DNA from: an uncultured Erysipelotrichaceae bacterium
Lineage (GTDB): Bacteria; Bacillota_I; Bacilli_A; Erysipelotrichales; Erysipelotrichaceae
NCBI GenBank assembly: GCA_949289855.1
Contig: CASEPS010000008.1
Coordinates: 1 to 60,373 of the forward strand
Length of the DNA: 60,373 nucleotides
Direction of reading: 5' to 3'
Shown here: piece after piece, positions 43,763-52,610 of the stretch
Layout: every line of letters starts with the position of its first letter
How positions within the stretch are numbered: position 1 is the first letter of the stretch
Position numbers and translations under genes: made by a program
Notes under the pieces: generated by a model
What the model was told of the DNA's origin: nothing
The model's database searches: none
What the model saw: only the letters and a program-made list of their open reading frames with translations

Positions 43763-45213
43763 ATGAAATTTGATGACAAGGTTGGATATCTGCTTCCGTT
43801 TCTGACTAATGATCTGAATGAGTGGCTAATTGGAGTCCATTTTGAAAAAGTATCTGCAGACCAAGGACGAACGATATCTTCGAGTGTATTATGATCTTAA
43901 GCCAAAAACAGATGAGTTAAAAAAGAAGATCCAGGTAATAGAGAATGCAGAGTATTTTCCTCACCCGGATTTTAACGATGTATTTGAACAGCTGGAAGAT
44001 ATAACAAGAACGCTATGTGAGGAAAAAGATTCCAAGAAGCCGTTCTTCTGGCAACAGGCAAAGTTGTTGATGGAAGGTTGTGTATCTTTTCTTTTGGAAC
44101 ATGAATATGTTGAAGATGGAAAGCTTAAAAAGCTGGATATCAATCAGATCAATTTCAAAAACATCAATCTGTTGACGAATGAAGGTTTCACACAGTGATA
44201 TCTGCCCGATGGTAAAACTCTGTTGGAATGGTATCTTGAGAATTTCCGGAAGAATACAGATAAGTCATATGAAAAGCTGAACAAGATTATTCATGATGCC
44301 CCGGAAACACGTGGATCCGTTATGTCTACGTTTGCCAACAAAATAGCGCTGGGTATTATGAACGAGAAGATTGAAAAGCTTACTTCCAGGACAACAATTG
44401 ATTTCAATTCATTAGATAGCCAGAAGACAGCAATCTTCCTGGTAGTTCATGATGAAAAGACCACCTATTATCCTTTTGTCACTATCTTTGTGACGCAGCT
44501 TTACAATGCACTGGTACGTGCGGCGCGAAAATATCCAAGGCAGTTTCTTCCTATTCCATGAGATATCATCTGGGATGAATTTGGTATTTCACCAGCCATA
44601 ACAGATGCGGATGGCAAATTCTCTGCATCCCGTTTCCGTGGGATCAGATGGCACATAGTTATCCAGGACTATTCACAGATCGAGAAAAACTATGGAAAAG
44701 AGATTTCCAAGTCTATCAAACAGAATGTCCAGAATACTATCTATCTGCTTGGGGGGTGATCCTCAAACCTTGAAAGAGATTTCTGATAAAGCTGGCAAGA
44801 AGCTGAGATGGAATAAGGAACGACAGTCTTTTGATACAGTCCCGGTTATTTCTCCGGACAGACTGCAGCATTTCTCCCTATCAGAAGCGCTGATCCTGAG
44901 ACAGAGGAAGATGCCAATTGTTACGAGGTATTACAACTATGCATGGTACATCTTCCAAAAAGCCATTCGAAAACTAGACAAGATTCATAAAACAGATCTT
45001 CCATCCAAATTGCAGAGTTTCCGAACGTTTTCACTGTTGGCAGATTATGACAGGATGATTACGTCATCTGCAGGAATATCTTTTGATCTTCCTTCTGGGG
45101 GCGAAACGCCCCCGAAGAAAAAGAAGGCAAAGTATAAGAACAAAGATGGATGGGAAATAACGGTAGAAAATAATTATTCAATTAATAATCTCAAATTCAA
45201 AGGAGGAGAATGA
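43763..45213 (+). pseudogene. Decayed VirD4/TraG-type conjugative coupling protein gene
   Basis: Broken reading frames give a recognisable type IV coupling protein: KKPFFWQQAKLLMEGCVSFL, FLVVHDEKTTYYPFVTIFVT, and the Walker B region IIWDEFG followed by SASRFRGIRWHIVIQDYSQI. Damage seen: a frameshift near 43830, TGA stops at about 44196 and 44559, and a one-base expansion in a G6 run at 44751-44756. The Walker A region expected near the N-terminus is missing, so the 5' part has probably been replaced or deleted. The start ATG 43763 still has AAAGGAGG. The function in DNA transfer is lost. Confidence 0.8.
45097..45113 (+). repeat. GC-rich hairpin, copy 1
   Basis: GGGGGCG-AAA-CGCCCCC lies near the 3' end of the coupling-protein pseudogene and encodes part of SGGETPP. 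A variant copy is found at 47815-47830. Confidence 0.7.
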
Positions 45214-45216
45214 GTA

Positions 45217-45669
45217 ATGAAATATATCAGCGAAAGTGACTTGAAAAAGCAGTTTTGGAAGGGGTATGGCTACAGAAAAGGTATAATAGCCTATCAGTTT
45301 GAGTGCCAGTCACGACATGGTGCAGTAGATCTGCTTACTGTAGAAAGGGTGCCTGATGATAAAGGGTTCCATATTGAAATTGTCGGGTTTGAATTCAAAC
45401 TGAATGATATAGACAAGGCGTTTGCCCAGGCTGCATATAACTGTGAATTCTGTCATAAATCTTTTGTGGTAGTTCCAGCAGATAAGAAGAAACTTATCCT
45501 GGATAGGTACAGTTCCTATTTCAAGAGGTACCCGCATATTGGTTGCATTGCGGTTGCACATCCGGATGATGGTGGTAAATGGGATATGTTCCACAAATGC
45601 CGTCCTGTACCAGACGAAAAGCTGCAGGTAAATCAGACGATATTAAAACTTTGCACAAAAACAATATAA
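45217..45669 (+). CDS. PD-(D/E)XK nuclease-like protein
   Basis: A 150-residue protein, intact, starting at ATG 45217 behind AAGGAGGAGAATGAGTA. The segment HGAVDLLTVE followed by VGFEFKLND gives an Asp and a Glu-x-Lys in a beta-hairpin arrangement like PD-(D/E)XK nucleases, and NCEFCHKSFVVVP fits the following helix-strand. Family assignment is from pattern only. It follows the coupling-protein remnant closely and belongs to the conjugative element; a role in DNA processing or defence is possible. Confidence 0.6.
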   Translation: MKYISESDLKKQFWKGYGYRKGIIAYQFECQSRHGAVDLLTVERVPDDKGFHIEIVGFEFKLNDIDKAFAQAAYNCEFCHKSFVVVPADKKKLILDRYSSYFKRYPHIGCIAVAHPDDGGKWDMFHKCRPVPDEKLQVNQTILKLCTKTI

Positions 45670-45825
45670 TAACGAGATATAAACTGTTGTTGGAAAGGTT
45701 ACGGGTCTTCCACTCCGGTGAAATGAAGTGATCAAATAAACTAGAAGAGCATGGTATAACGGATTGAAAAGCTCTTGTGCACAAGATCATTTCTTTTTCT
45801 ATAATAAAGAAAGGAAGGAGCAGGT

Positions 45826-46218
45826 ATGGAATTTAAGGCAAGTATGGATTTTGATTTGTTTAAAAGCAACGTCTGTCATGAATTAAAGAGCACTGGATCT
45901 GATCTTGAATTTGCCAAGATTATACTCCGGGAACATCGTATCGAAGATTGCTGGAATAACAAAAAATATGATGAAGCATTATATTACTACAGTATGATCC
46001 GTTATTTTTGCAGAATTCATGCATGGAAAGGGATTGTTCTTTTTCCGGAGCTACAGGCTGCAAAACTATACTACACAGTTGTTCCATGTGGGGCATGGCT
46101 TACAGACAGACTTGCAAAGGATAAATCTTATACGAGTTGTAAAGAATGCGTGAAAAATGCCATACCAGAGTTTATTGATCATAATATTGCTGAAGGAGAT
46201 ATACGAGATGTCGCATAA
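45826..46218 (+). CDS. Hypothetical protein of the HipA-like module
   Basis: A 130-residue soluble protein behind AAGGAAGGAGCAGGT. It is rich in aromatic residues (YDEALYYYSMIRYFCRIHAW) with several Cys. It is not recognised. It is the first of a series of short genes leading to the kinase at 46573; its 3' end overlaps the start of the next small ORF, so the genes look like one operon. Confidence 0.6.
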   Translation: MEFKASMDFDLFKSNVCHELKSTGSDLEFAKIILREHRIEDCWNNKKYDEALYYYSMIRYFCRIHAWKGIVLFPELQAAKLYYTVVPCGAWLTDRLAKDKSYTSCKECVKNAIPEFIDHNIAEGDIRDVA

Positions 46219-46347
46219 TTTTGATAAACAGGAGATTGATAATTATTTAAGAGAACTTGGAAAAGAATATCTGTTTTAGAAGAGCGGGATCAAGATACAA
46301 TTGATACAATGTTTACGAATAAAAATACAGGCAAGATTAAAATGTAA
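46208..46347 (+). pseudogene. Small ORF with a one-base frameshift
   Basis: ATG 46208 gives 23 codons (MSHNFDKQEIDNYLRELGKE...) ending at TAG 46277; shifting frame in the TTTT run continues with LEERDQDTIDTMFTNKNTGK to TAA 46345. The joined product would be about 46 residues. Either a decayed small partner gene or two unrelated bits. Confidence 0.4.
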
Positions 46348-46361
46348 AAGGATTAGAATCT

Positions 46362-46592
46362 ATGACACACTGGATCAATGAAGATGTAAAAATCAATTTT
46401 AAAGTATGTAATGCTATGCAGAAGATTCTGGATAAAGCAGAAAAGCTTGATGCAGAAGGAGACTGGCTTTATCTAAATGTTGCTGATGAGATCGATCACT
46501 TTACAAAATGCATGGTTATTGAGGATTTGATGACAGTTGGACAAAGAAATAAATTGTTAGAGAGGTATTGCGATGTTTTTGATAAATTTTGA
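46362..46592 (+). CDS. Small protein overlapping the HipA-like kinase gene
   Basis: A 76-residue helical protein (NAMQKILDKAEKLDAEGDWL) behind AAAAGGA. Its last 20 bases overlap the kinase gene, an arrangement typical of antitoxin-toxin or regulator-kinase pairs. No DNA-binding motif is obvious and the family is not recognised. Confidence 0.6.
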   Translation: MTHWINEDVKINFKVCNAMQKILDKAEKLDAEGDWLYLNVADEIDHFTKCMVIEDLMTVGQRNKLLERYCDVFDKF

Positions 46593-47571
46593 AGATTGCC
46601 CTGACATGCACCGTAGATTTGGTGGCAATGCAGGGAATAAAATGGATATCAGCTATGATAATGCTCGATGGATATTAAAGTTTGATAAATCTACAAAAGG
46701 AATGAAGAGAATTGAGATATCTTATACCACTTCTGCATTATCAGAATATGTAGGAAGTCATGTCTATGAGATTCTTGGAGTTCCTGTTCATGAAACTAAG
46801 CTTGGAATCAAAAATAATAAACTTGTTGTTGCATGCAAAAACTTTAACGACTATGACAATGGCATTGAACTTGTAGAATACAGAGAAATCAGAAATGCAC
46901 ATGATGAAGAATTAACTGCGCTGATTGATTCTTCGTTGACGGCAAGCAGTGAATTGGGACATGGATCTAATTTGAACGAAATTATTTATGGGTTGCAATT
47001 AAATCCTGACCTCAAAAGAATACCAAATGCTTCTGATTTCTTCTGGAACATGGTTGTCATTGACGGATTGATTAAGAATAGTGACCGGAATACAGGGGAC
47101 TGGGGAATTCTTACAAACTATAAGGATATCTATAAAATGGCTCCTGTCTTTGACAATGGTGGATCTTTTGCCAATAAACTATCAGATCGTCAAATGGAAA
47201 CAATTTTGAATGATCCAGTGAGATTTGAGCAAAGTAATCTGCATGTAACCACTGGCTTTTACTATGATAGTGAATTGCTTGAATTCAGAAAACTAATCAC
47301 GCTAGATATTCCTGAATTGCAGGAAGCTATTGTTAGATTGACGCCTGTTATTCAAGACAGAATGACAGAAATAGATGATTTTATCGATGGAATCCCAAAT
47401 GAAGAAAACGGATTAAGAATTACCAGTGATATTCAAAAAGAATTCATGAAAAAGGGACTTCATGCAAGATTTGATCATATCATTCGACCAGAATATATGG
47501 TAATTCAACATCTAAGAAACGAATCCGACTACGTTCATATGGAAAAGCCATTGAATAAAATAAAGATGTAA
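46573..47571 (+). CDS. HipA/CtkA-like serine-threonine kinase
   Basis: A 332-residue protein of the HipA-like kinase group, closest in size and motifs to CtkA of Helicobacter. ATP-binding strand and loop: FGGNAGNKMDISYDNARWIL with Lys in LKFDKS. Catalytic loop: LIKNSDRNTGDWGIL, with Asp and Asn in the HipA order. Metal Asp: APVFDNGGSF. It lacks HipA's N-terminal domain, as CtkA does. The start ATG follows AGAGAGG. The frame is intact, in contrast with the neighbouring transfer genes, suggesting selection. Probable role: toxin-like or regulatory protein phosphorylation; the target is unknown. Confidence 0.75.
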   Translation: MFLINFEDCPDMHRRFGGNAGNKMDISYDNARWILKFDKSTKGMKRIEISYTTSALSEYVGSHVYEILGVPVHETKLGIKNNKLVVACKNFNDYDNGIELVEYREIRNAHDEELTALIDSSLTASSELGHGSNLNEIIYGLQLNPDLKRIPNASDFFWNMVVIDGLIKNSDRNTGDWGILTNYKDIYKMAPVFDNGGSFANKLSDRQMETILNDPVRFEQSNLHVTTGFYYDSELLEFRKLITLDIPELQEAIVRLTPVIQDRMTEIDDFIDGIPNEENGLRITSDIQKEFMKKGLHARFDHIIRPEYMVIQHLRNESDYVHMEKPLNKIKM

Positions 47572-47593
47572 ATGTTATGAAAACAAACCAGGA

Positions 47594-47856
47594 TTGCTAT
47601 ATACCGTAGCCAGCGACAGAAAGCGGAAAGTAAACTAGAAAAAGCTGAAAATGTTGCAGCAGTACATGAAAAAAGGGATGAGATTGCCTCACCCTTTTCA
47701 TTTGGACAAGCTGCCCAATCCTTTAAGCAAATATATAATAGCATAAAGAGCAAAGTCAGAGAGAAAATCAAAATAAAGGATGTATACAGTTATGATATGA
47801 GTGATTTTCTTTCTGGGGGTGAAACGCCCCGGATAATTTGTTCACGAAATGGTTAG
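47594..47856 (+). pseudogene. C-terminal fragment of a mobile-element protein (relaxase-like?)
   Basis: An open frame without a start codon encodes a charged helical stretch (RSQRQKAESKLEKAENVAAV, then FGQAAQSFKQIYNSIKSKVR) and ends SGGETP. The composition and end resemble C-terminal tails of mobilisation proteins, but the family cannot be fixed. It ends with the second copy of the GC-rich hairpin. Confidence 0.45.
47815..47830 (+). repeat. GC-rich hairpin, copy 2
   Basis: GGGGGTG-AAA-CGCCCC; the C-to-T change relative to copy 1 keeps a G-T pair, so the stem is preserved. It again encodes SGGETP. Confidence 0.6.
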
Positions 47857-47953
47857 ATTGTATCTTGAACATATTTACCTGCTTTTTCGAAGGGATTTAA
47901 GTAGATAATCAATGTTCAAGTTATCAAATGCTTTCTTTAACACCAGGAAGGTG

Positions 47954-48512
47954 TTATACCGATGATGTAATGAGTTTGTTTTCTTCTTTTGTTCTGATGA
48001 TTCTGTACAAAGTGGAGCGACTGATTGTTAATTTTTGACACATGTATTTTTGTGTAATTTCTCCGGCTTTCCATTTCTTGTATAACTCGTCGAACAGTTC
48101 CTTTATACTTTCCTTCACGTTTGGCTATGGCAATTCCTTCAGCCTGACGTTGACGGATTTGAGAGCGCTCCAGCTCTGCCATGGCTGCAAACACTGTCAA
48201 CATGAACTGCCCTTGTGGTGTATCTGTATCAATGCCTTCTTTCTGAGATACAAAAGTAACCTTCTTTTGCTTAAGCTCATCAACAATTTCCAATAAATCT
48301 CTGGTGGATCTTGCCAGGCGTGAAAAGGATTCTACATAGAGAACATCTCCTTCACGAACATATCCCAGCATCTCCTGCAAGCCAGGTCTATTACGATCTT
48401 TGCCGGATAACATATCAGAAAACACCTTTTCACAGCCAATATCATGTAATATCTGTTCCTGTCTGGCTGGATTTTGATCTGTAGTGCTGCATCGATAATA
48501 ACCAATCTTCAT
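47954..48512 (-). pseudogene. Serine recombinase (resolvase/invertase) with C-terminal frameshift
   Basis: The start at 48512 opens with MKIGYYRCSTTDQNPARQEQ: the catalytic Ser of resolvases is in YRCSTTDQN. DMLSGKDRNRPGLQEML, VESFSRLARSTRDLLEIV and MAELERSQIRQRQAEGI complete the catalytic domain (about 1-140). After KYKGTVRR the frame leaves the family pattern, but the next frame continues with DELYKKWKAGEITQ and KLTISRSTLYRIIR, the DNA-binding helix-turn-helix, ending at 47954. A small indel near 48100 thus separates catalysis from DNA binding. The unshifted frame runs on to 47937 with unrelated residues. It is probably the resolvase of the decayed element. Confidence 0.8.
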
Positions 48513-48891
48513 ATAAGAGCCTCTCAGTTGTTTCAATAGAGTTCAATTTATATGTGGAACATATATGTGTTTTTGAAGTTACTGTTTTGATAATTGTGAA
48601 GCATTACTGGCAAGCAGTCAATAGGGTATACCCAATTGATACAACCACAGGAGCCTATATAATTGACATATAATATACAAATACATGTTTTAATATTCTT
48701 ATTCATAATACATATCAAAATATAAGTAGGAGTTATTGGCAGATCTGTAAACGAAAGGATGAGTGATGAATATGTTACCTTATTATCCATCAAGGTATAA
48801 GAACGGGGATATTTGATTTTCCATTTCAATCCTAACGATCAGAAGCATTACCACAGAGATATCTACTTGCTTTATCCAATCTGTTATTGTT
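48513..48891. other. AT-rich gap without recognised gene
   Basis: Only a 14-codon ORF (MLPYYPSRYKNGDI) behind GAAAGGATGAGTGATGAAT at about 48772 was seen; it has no known relatives that I recognise. The rest shows no structure I can support. Confidence 0.4.
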
Positions 48892-49032
48892 TCAATGCTT
48901 TTTAGAAATAGCCAGGATGTGACCATCAACATCTTTGGCTATATCCATAAATGCAAGAGTTAAATCATCTTCATAGATTTTCAAGGCTGATATTTCGCCT
49001 GACACGATTTTACAAAAAATACAGTCAATCAT
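48892..49032 (-). pseudogene. Truncated HIT-family (HinT-like) gene
   Basis: From ATG 49032 (behind AGAGGTATAAAAAT) 46 codons match the N-terminus of HIT nucleotide hydrolases: MIDCIFCKIVSGEI with the zinc-type Cys pair, then YEDDLTLAFMDIAKDVDGHI and KKH. The frame ends at TGA 48892, before the catalytic H-x-H-x-H motif, and no continuation is found downstream. It is a remnant, 3' deleted. Confidence 0.7.
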
Positions 49033-49177
49033 ATTTTTATACCTCTATGACTCAATAATTTCTTGTTCTATTGAATCTGTGAAATTGGAAATGCAGTGCG
49101 TAATAGATCATAATCTTCTATCCTAAGGATGCCGGCTTCTTTATGCGACCTGTTTTGTAATATAAAAACATAAAGGA

Positions 49178-50743
49178 TTAAACCCTGATAATTTCATCAA
49201 ATGAACGCAGATATTGTTCATCCCAATTATGGGTGATGACAAAGATTGTTTTCCCCGTCATCTTTGAAATAAGTTTTTCTGTTTCTCTTGCTGTATCAGG
49301 ATCCAAGCCTGAGGCCGGCTCATCGAAAATAATGATAGGGGCAGAAGAACATAAGGCCCGGGCAACGGATATTCTTGTCATTTCACCACCAGACAACTGC
49401 TTTCCATGGTCTCCTCCTGCTTCCTGATCAAGCAGTTTTTGAGGGAGTGAAGCCAGTTTTGCATATTCATCCACTTTGGGATTTTTTTCGAAAAGACTTA
49501 TATTTTCCCGCACTGTTCCTTCAAACAGAAACGTATTTTGTGGAACATACAGCACATTCTGGCAAAGAGAATCAAGCGAGATGTTGTTAATATCTTCGCT
49601 GTTGATGGTAATTGTGCCTTCTGTTACATCCGTTCCTTTCAACAATGCTTTCATGATCGTGCTTTTTCCTGCACCCGATGTGCCGATGATAGCATATTTT
49701 TTTCCCTGAATAAATGTATGGCTGAAGTTTTCTATAATAGTATGGGTTCCATAGCCTGTGCTGACATTATCATAAATAATGTCTCCATCAACAAAGGACT
49801 TCTTACCTGTTTCGCTTTTCCCGGTGATCTGTGAAAGTATTTTTGCTCGTAGCCCAGCTGTGGAAAGTATTGTGACAAAACAGCTGATCGCAGCATTCAG
49901 TGGCGTGAAAATATAGTTAAGCAATTGCGTGGATGTGGTGAGGTCGCCAAAGCGAAGTTCTCCCACTGCCACAAAGTAGGCGGCAGAAGCCATGCAGACA
50001 ATGGAGGCGATCATATTCAGCGTTGTCGCTCCATAGGATGCCATCACATTGTAAACATCCTTCTTCCTTCTTTTCTGCTCAAGGTTTTTGTCTTCTGCCA
50101 GTAATTTTGGGATAAAAACATGACTTTTGGCGAAGTGGAAAATGGTATCAAAACCGCCGATAAATTCTTTCTGTTTCTGGATACAGATTGTGTTCTGTTT
50201 TGAGAAAGCATCTTTTGTTTTAGCAAGCGGATTTTTGAAAAAGCGGGAGATGATTTCCGGGATAATGGAAACAACCGCAAAGATAACAAATAACTTTACG
50301 CTGACAAAGGCAAGGGCAATCATGCAGAACAATGACTGGATGAACATGTTCGCCATTCTCCACATGGCATCAAAATAATCTCTTTCCAATACATCCATGT
50401 CACTTTGCATAATGTTGAGGTACCAGGAATCCGGATTGAGGTGAAACTCTCTTTCGTTTTTTCTGGAAAGAGATTCATATAGATCTTTCTTGATGGCATA
50501 AAGGGATTTACCGCTCAATGTCTTGCGAAGATAGTTTTCCAGCACATAAAACACATAGATGGCAAGAAGTGATCCCGTGCAAATCAGGGAGGAAAGAAAA
50601 AGCTGATGTGTGTTTTGATCAATGGCTGCGTTTGTAATTCCACCCATAGAAAAAGAGAGCACTACTTCGCTAACTCCTCGAAGTGTGGCAACCAATAATT
50701 CAGGGATGAGCAAATATTTGAATTTAAATATGTATGTGGACAT
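49178..50743 (-). CDS. Single-chain ABC exporter subunit
   Basis: A 521-residue exporter with a six-helix membrane domain (about 10-300) and an ATPase domain: Walker A GTSGAGKST, signature LSGGEMTR, Walker B IIIFDEPASGLD with the catalytic Glu, and H-loop VITHNWDE. The canonical site fits a homodimer. ATG 50743 is chosen over an in-frame TTG at 50758 because AAGAAGG precedes it. It is somewhat shorter than most exporters and may serve peptide export; no peptide or immunity gene is visible next to it. It lies between a truncated HIT gene and an IS element, so it is in a rearranged region. Confidence 0.85.
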   Translation of the reverse strand: MSTYIFKFKYLLIPELLVATLRGVSEVVLSFSMGGITNAAIDQNTHQLFLSSLICTGSLLAIYVFYVLENYLRKTLSGKSLYAIKKDLYESLSRKNEREFHLNPDSWYLNIMQSDMDVLERDYFDAMWRMANMFIQSLFCMIALAFVSVKLFVIFAVVSIIPEIISRFFKNPLAKTKDAFSKQNTICIQKQKEFIGGFDTIFHFAKSHVFIPKLLAEDKNLEQKRRKKDVYNVMASYGATTLNMIASIVCMASAAYFVAVGELRFGDLTTSTQLLNYIFTPLNAAISCFVTILSTAGLRAKILSQITGKSETGKKSFVDGDIIYDNVSTGYGTHTIIENFSHTFIQGKKYAIIGTSGAGKSTIMKALLKGTDVTEGTITINSEDINNISLDSLCQNVLYVPQNTFLFEGTVRENISLFEKNPKVDEYAKLASLPQKLLDQEAGGDHGKQLSGGEMTRISVARALCSSAPIIIFDEPASGLDPDTARETEKLISKMTGKTIFVITHNWDEQYLRSFDEIIRV

Positions 50744-50810
50744 TTTTTCCTTCTTCAATTATGAATCGTTTTATTCTATTTAATTAAAAATTGGTTTGAG
50801 TGTCAAAAGC

Positions 50811-50860
50811 CATCCTGGATTTGACTAATTTTTGTCATCCTGGATTTGACTGATTTTTGA
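50811..50860 (+). repeat. 25-bp tandem repeat inside the IS left end
   Basis: CATCCTGGATTTGACTAATT plus TTTGT is repeated with two changes at 50836-50860. It lies just inside the left inverted repeat, downstream of the transposase gene, and could be transposase-binding sites. Confidence 0.65.
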
Positions 50861-50957
50861 AACATAGAATCACTTTCGTGTAGGTTTGTCTGGAACTTGT
50901 GAATTATGTATTGAATTCACAAGCTTTAATCTTTTTTCATAGATAGAATCCTATGTT

Positions 50958-52529
50958 TCACGCTCCTAACGCTGCTAATTCCTTCACTTCTCCTATATGT
51001 TTCAGTAATTTGGCAACATTAAAGGCCCCAATCTTCATCGTGAAGAATTGCTTTGATCTCTTTAACCCAAATACTGGTATGTCATCAATGTGATATCTTC
51101 TTCTCAGCACTGACATGATGCCTTCTATTGCATTTCTCTTTCGGCTGAGTTCCCTGTATTCTTCTGTTCCCAGTTTTATGAGATATTTTGCCCTCATTAC
51201 CATTTTCTCTGATACCATCACTATTGCACTCTTCTTCTGCATCTGTGCATGGCATTTGTCTTTTAATGGACATTGCCCGCAATCGTGAAGGCTCATCTTT
51301 ACACGGATCATTCCATTTGATGTTTCATATGTGCTTTTCTCAGGTGTTTTTCCTGCAGGACATTTGATGACTGCCGTTCCTTCTTCATTCAGCTCAAAGC
51401 CTGCCATTTCCTTCTCCGGTTCTTTCCCGACAAGACTGGTTGTTACAAGATTGATATTTTTCTCTTCTGCTTTCTTTTGCAGATCTGCAGATCCATATGC
51501 ATCATCTGCGATCATTGTCTCTTCTGTATTGTTTTCCAGGTATTTTTCACAAAATGATTTGTCACTGTGTATATTCTGTTCATAGTCGAAATCAACGATC
51601 TGTGAAGCTCCTTCTTCTCCTATTGCCTCTACGCCATTGCCAACATATCCTTTGTGATCTTTGCCGGCTTTTCTGCGATATGTCGCATCCGGATCATTCG
51701 GATTCTGAAGGCTGTCAGAATGAATGTACTTCTTGTTTCTTGGCTTTCCATTCTCTGACTGTTCCTTGATGACACGGATCAGAAGCTTGTATTCTGTGGT
51801 ATCATCAAATCCTTTTTCTTCCATCAGTTTCTTTGTTTCTTCCGCTTCACGGATGACTTTGATAAGTCTTGGCTCTATATCTTCTCCCTTTGCATAGTAA
51901 ATGACTTCATTCAGATCGTCATTATCCAGATAATGCTTCATTTCATCCGGGATAACAACATTTTCCTTTGTCAGAAGCTTTATACACTTTTCTACCGTTG
52001 TATACAGGATTTCCAGTCTTCCCATACTCTTTGCATGCATTGCCACCATGAGACTGTCCATTCTCTTTACGCGTCTGTTTATATTGAGATATCTGCAGAA
52101 TACATCCGAAAGATGATTCATCTCTTCTTTTAAAAGATCAATACCAGTTTCCATTTCATAGTTATAAAGCCTTTCCCTGAAACGGCTGAAAGTAAGATCT
52201 GAGATAGGCTGTTCCTCAAGAGAAGTAGAATGCAGGGCATACTGTGCACGTACATCAACCTGTATCATATCTACGGTTTCATCATCCGTAAGCCCAAGCA
52301 GTTCCTTGATGATCATAGCCCCAATGATGTAGTTGGCAGGAACAGAAGGTCTTGACGCATTGCTATTGGAATACAGCACACGAAAAGCATCACTGTTGAT
52401 TGAAGGGAACACATAATCCGCAAAATCTTTAGCCCATGATTTCAATACAACTTTCTTTTGTCTTTCTGTGAGCCTTTCAAAAGAATCATCCATAGAAATC
52501 TGTGTACTCAGATTATTGCGATATGCCAT
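50958..52529 (-). CDS. IS1182-family transposase
   Basis: A 523-residue DDE transposase. The N-terminal DUF772-like domain includes ALHSTSLEEQPISDLTFSRF, typical of IS1182. Acidic residues for catalysis lie in MRRMDSLMVA-like and IADDAYGSADLQKKAEEKNI segments. A Cys cluster (CGQCPLKDKCHAQM) precedes the C-terminal KRNAIEGIMSVLRRRYHID motif. The start ATG 52529 follows AGAGGTGGAACAT. The frame is intact, so the element may still move. Confidence 0.9.
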   Translation of the reverse strand: MAYRNNLSTQISMDDSFERLTERQKKVVLKSWAKDFADYVFPSINSDAFRVLYSNSNASRPSVPANYIIGAMIIKELLGLTDDETVDMIQVDVRAQYALHSTSLEEQPISDLTFSRFRERLYNYEMETGIDLLKEEMNHLSDVFCRYLNINRRVKRMDSLMVAMHAKSMGRLEILYTTVEKCIKLLTKENVVIPDEMKHYLDNDDLNEVIYYAKGEDIEPRLIKVIREAEETKKLMEEKGFDDTTEYKLLIRVIKEQSENGKPRNKKYIHSDSLQNPNDPDATYRRKAGKDHKGYVGNGVEAIGEEGASQIVDFDYEQNIHSDKSFCEKYLENNTEETMIADDAYGSADLQKKAEEKNINLVTTSLVGKEPEKEMAGFELNEEGTAVIKCPAGKTPEKSTYETSNGMIRVKMSLHDCGQCPLKDKCHAQMQKKSAIVMVSEKMVMRAKYLIKLGTEEYRELSRKRNAIEGIMSVLRRRYHIDDIPVFGLKRSKQFFTMKIGAFNVAKLLKHIGEVKELAALGA

Positions 52530-52610
52530 ATGTTCCACCTCTGCTTTTCTATGTCTCTATTATCTCACATATGCCTCTGCAAGGCAGAAGAAGGTGATTG
52601 CTTTTGACAC

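Larger units (their letters stand above)
50800..52610 (-). mobile_element. IS1182-family insertion sequence
   Basis: An 1811-bp element bounded by inverted ends: GTGTCAAAAGCCATC on the left (50800) and its near-complement GATTGCTTTTGACAC on the right (to 52610), 14 of 15 matching. It contains one full transposase gene. The flanks (TTGA left, CCTA right) show no target duplication, suggesting a rearrangement after insertion. It separates the ABC gene from a truncated surface-protein gene. Confidence 0.8.

Noticed and set aside
44196-44561. TGA codons in the coupling-protein frame as possible Trp codons (recoded element)
   Set aside because: Neighbouring element genes end in TGA normally, and the pseudogene also has true frameshifts, so ordinary decay explains the stops.
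50811-50860. CRISPR-like repeat
   Set aside because: Only two directly adjacent copies without spacers, located just inside an IS end; no cas genes in the window.
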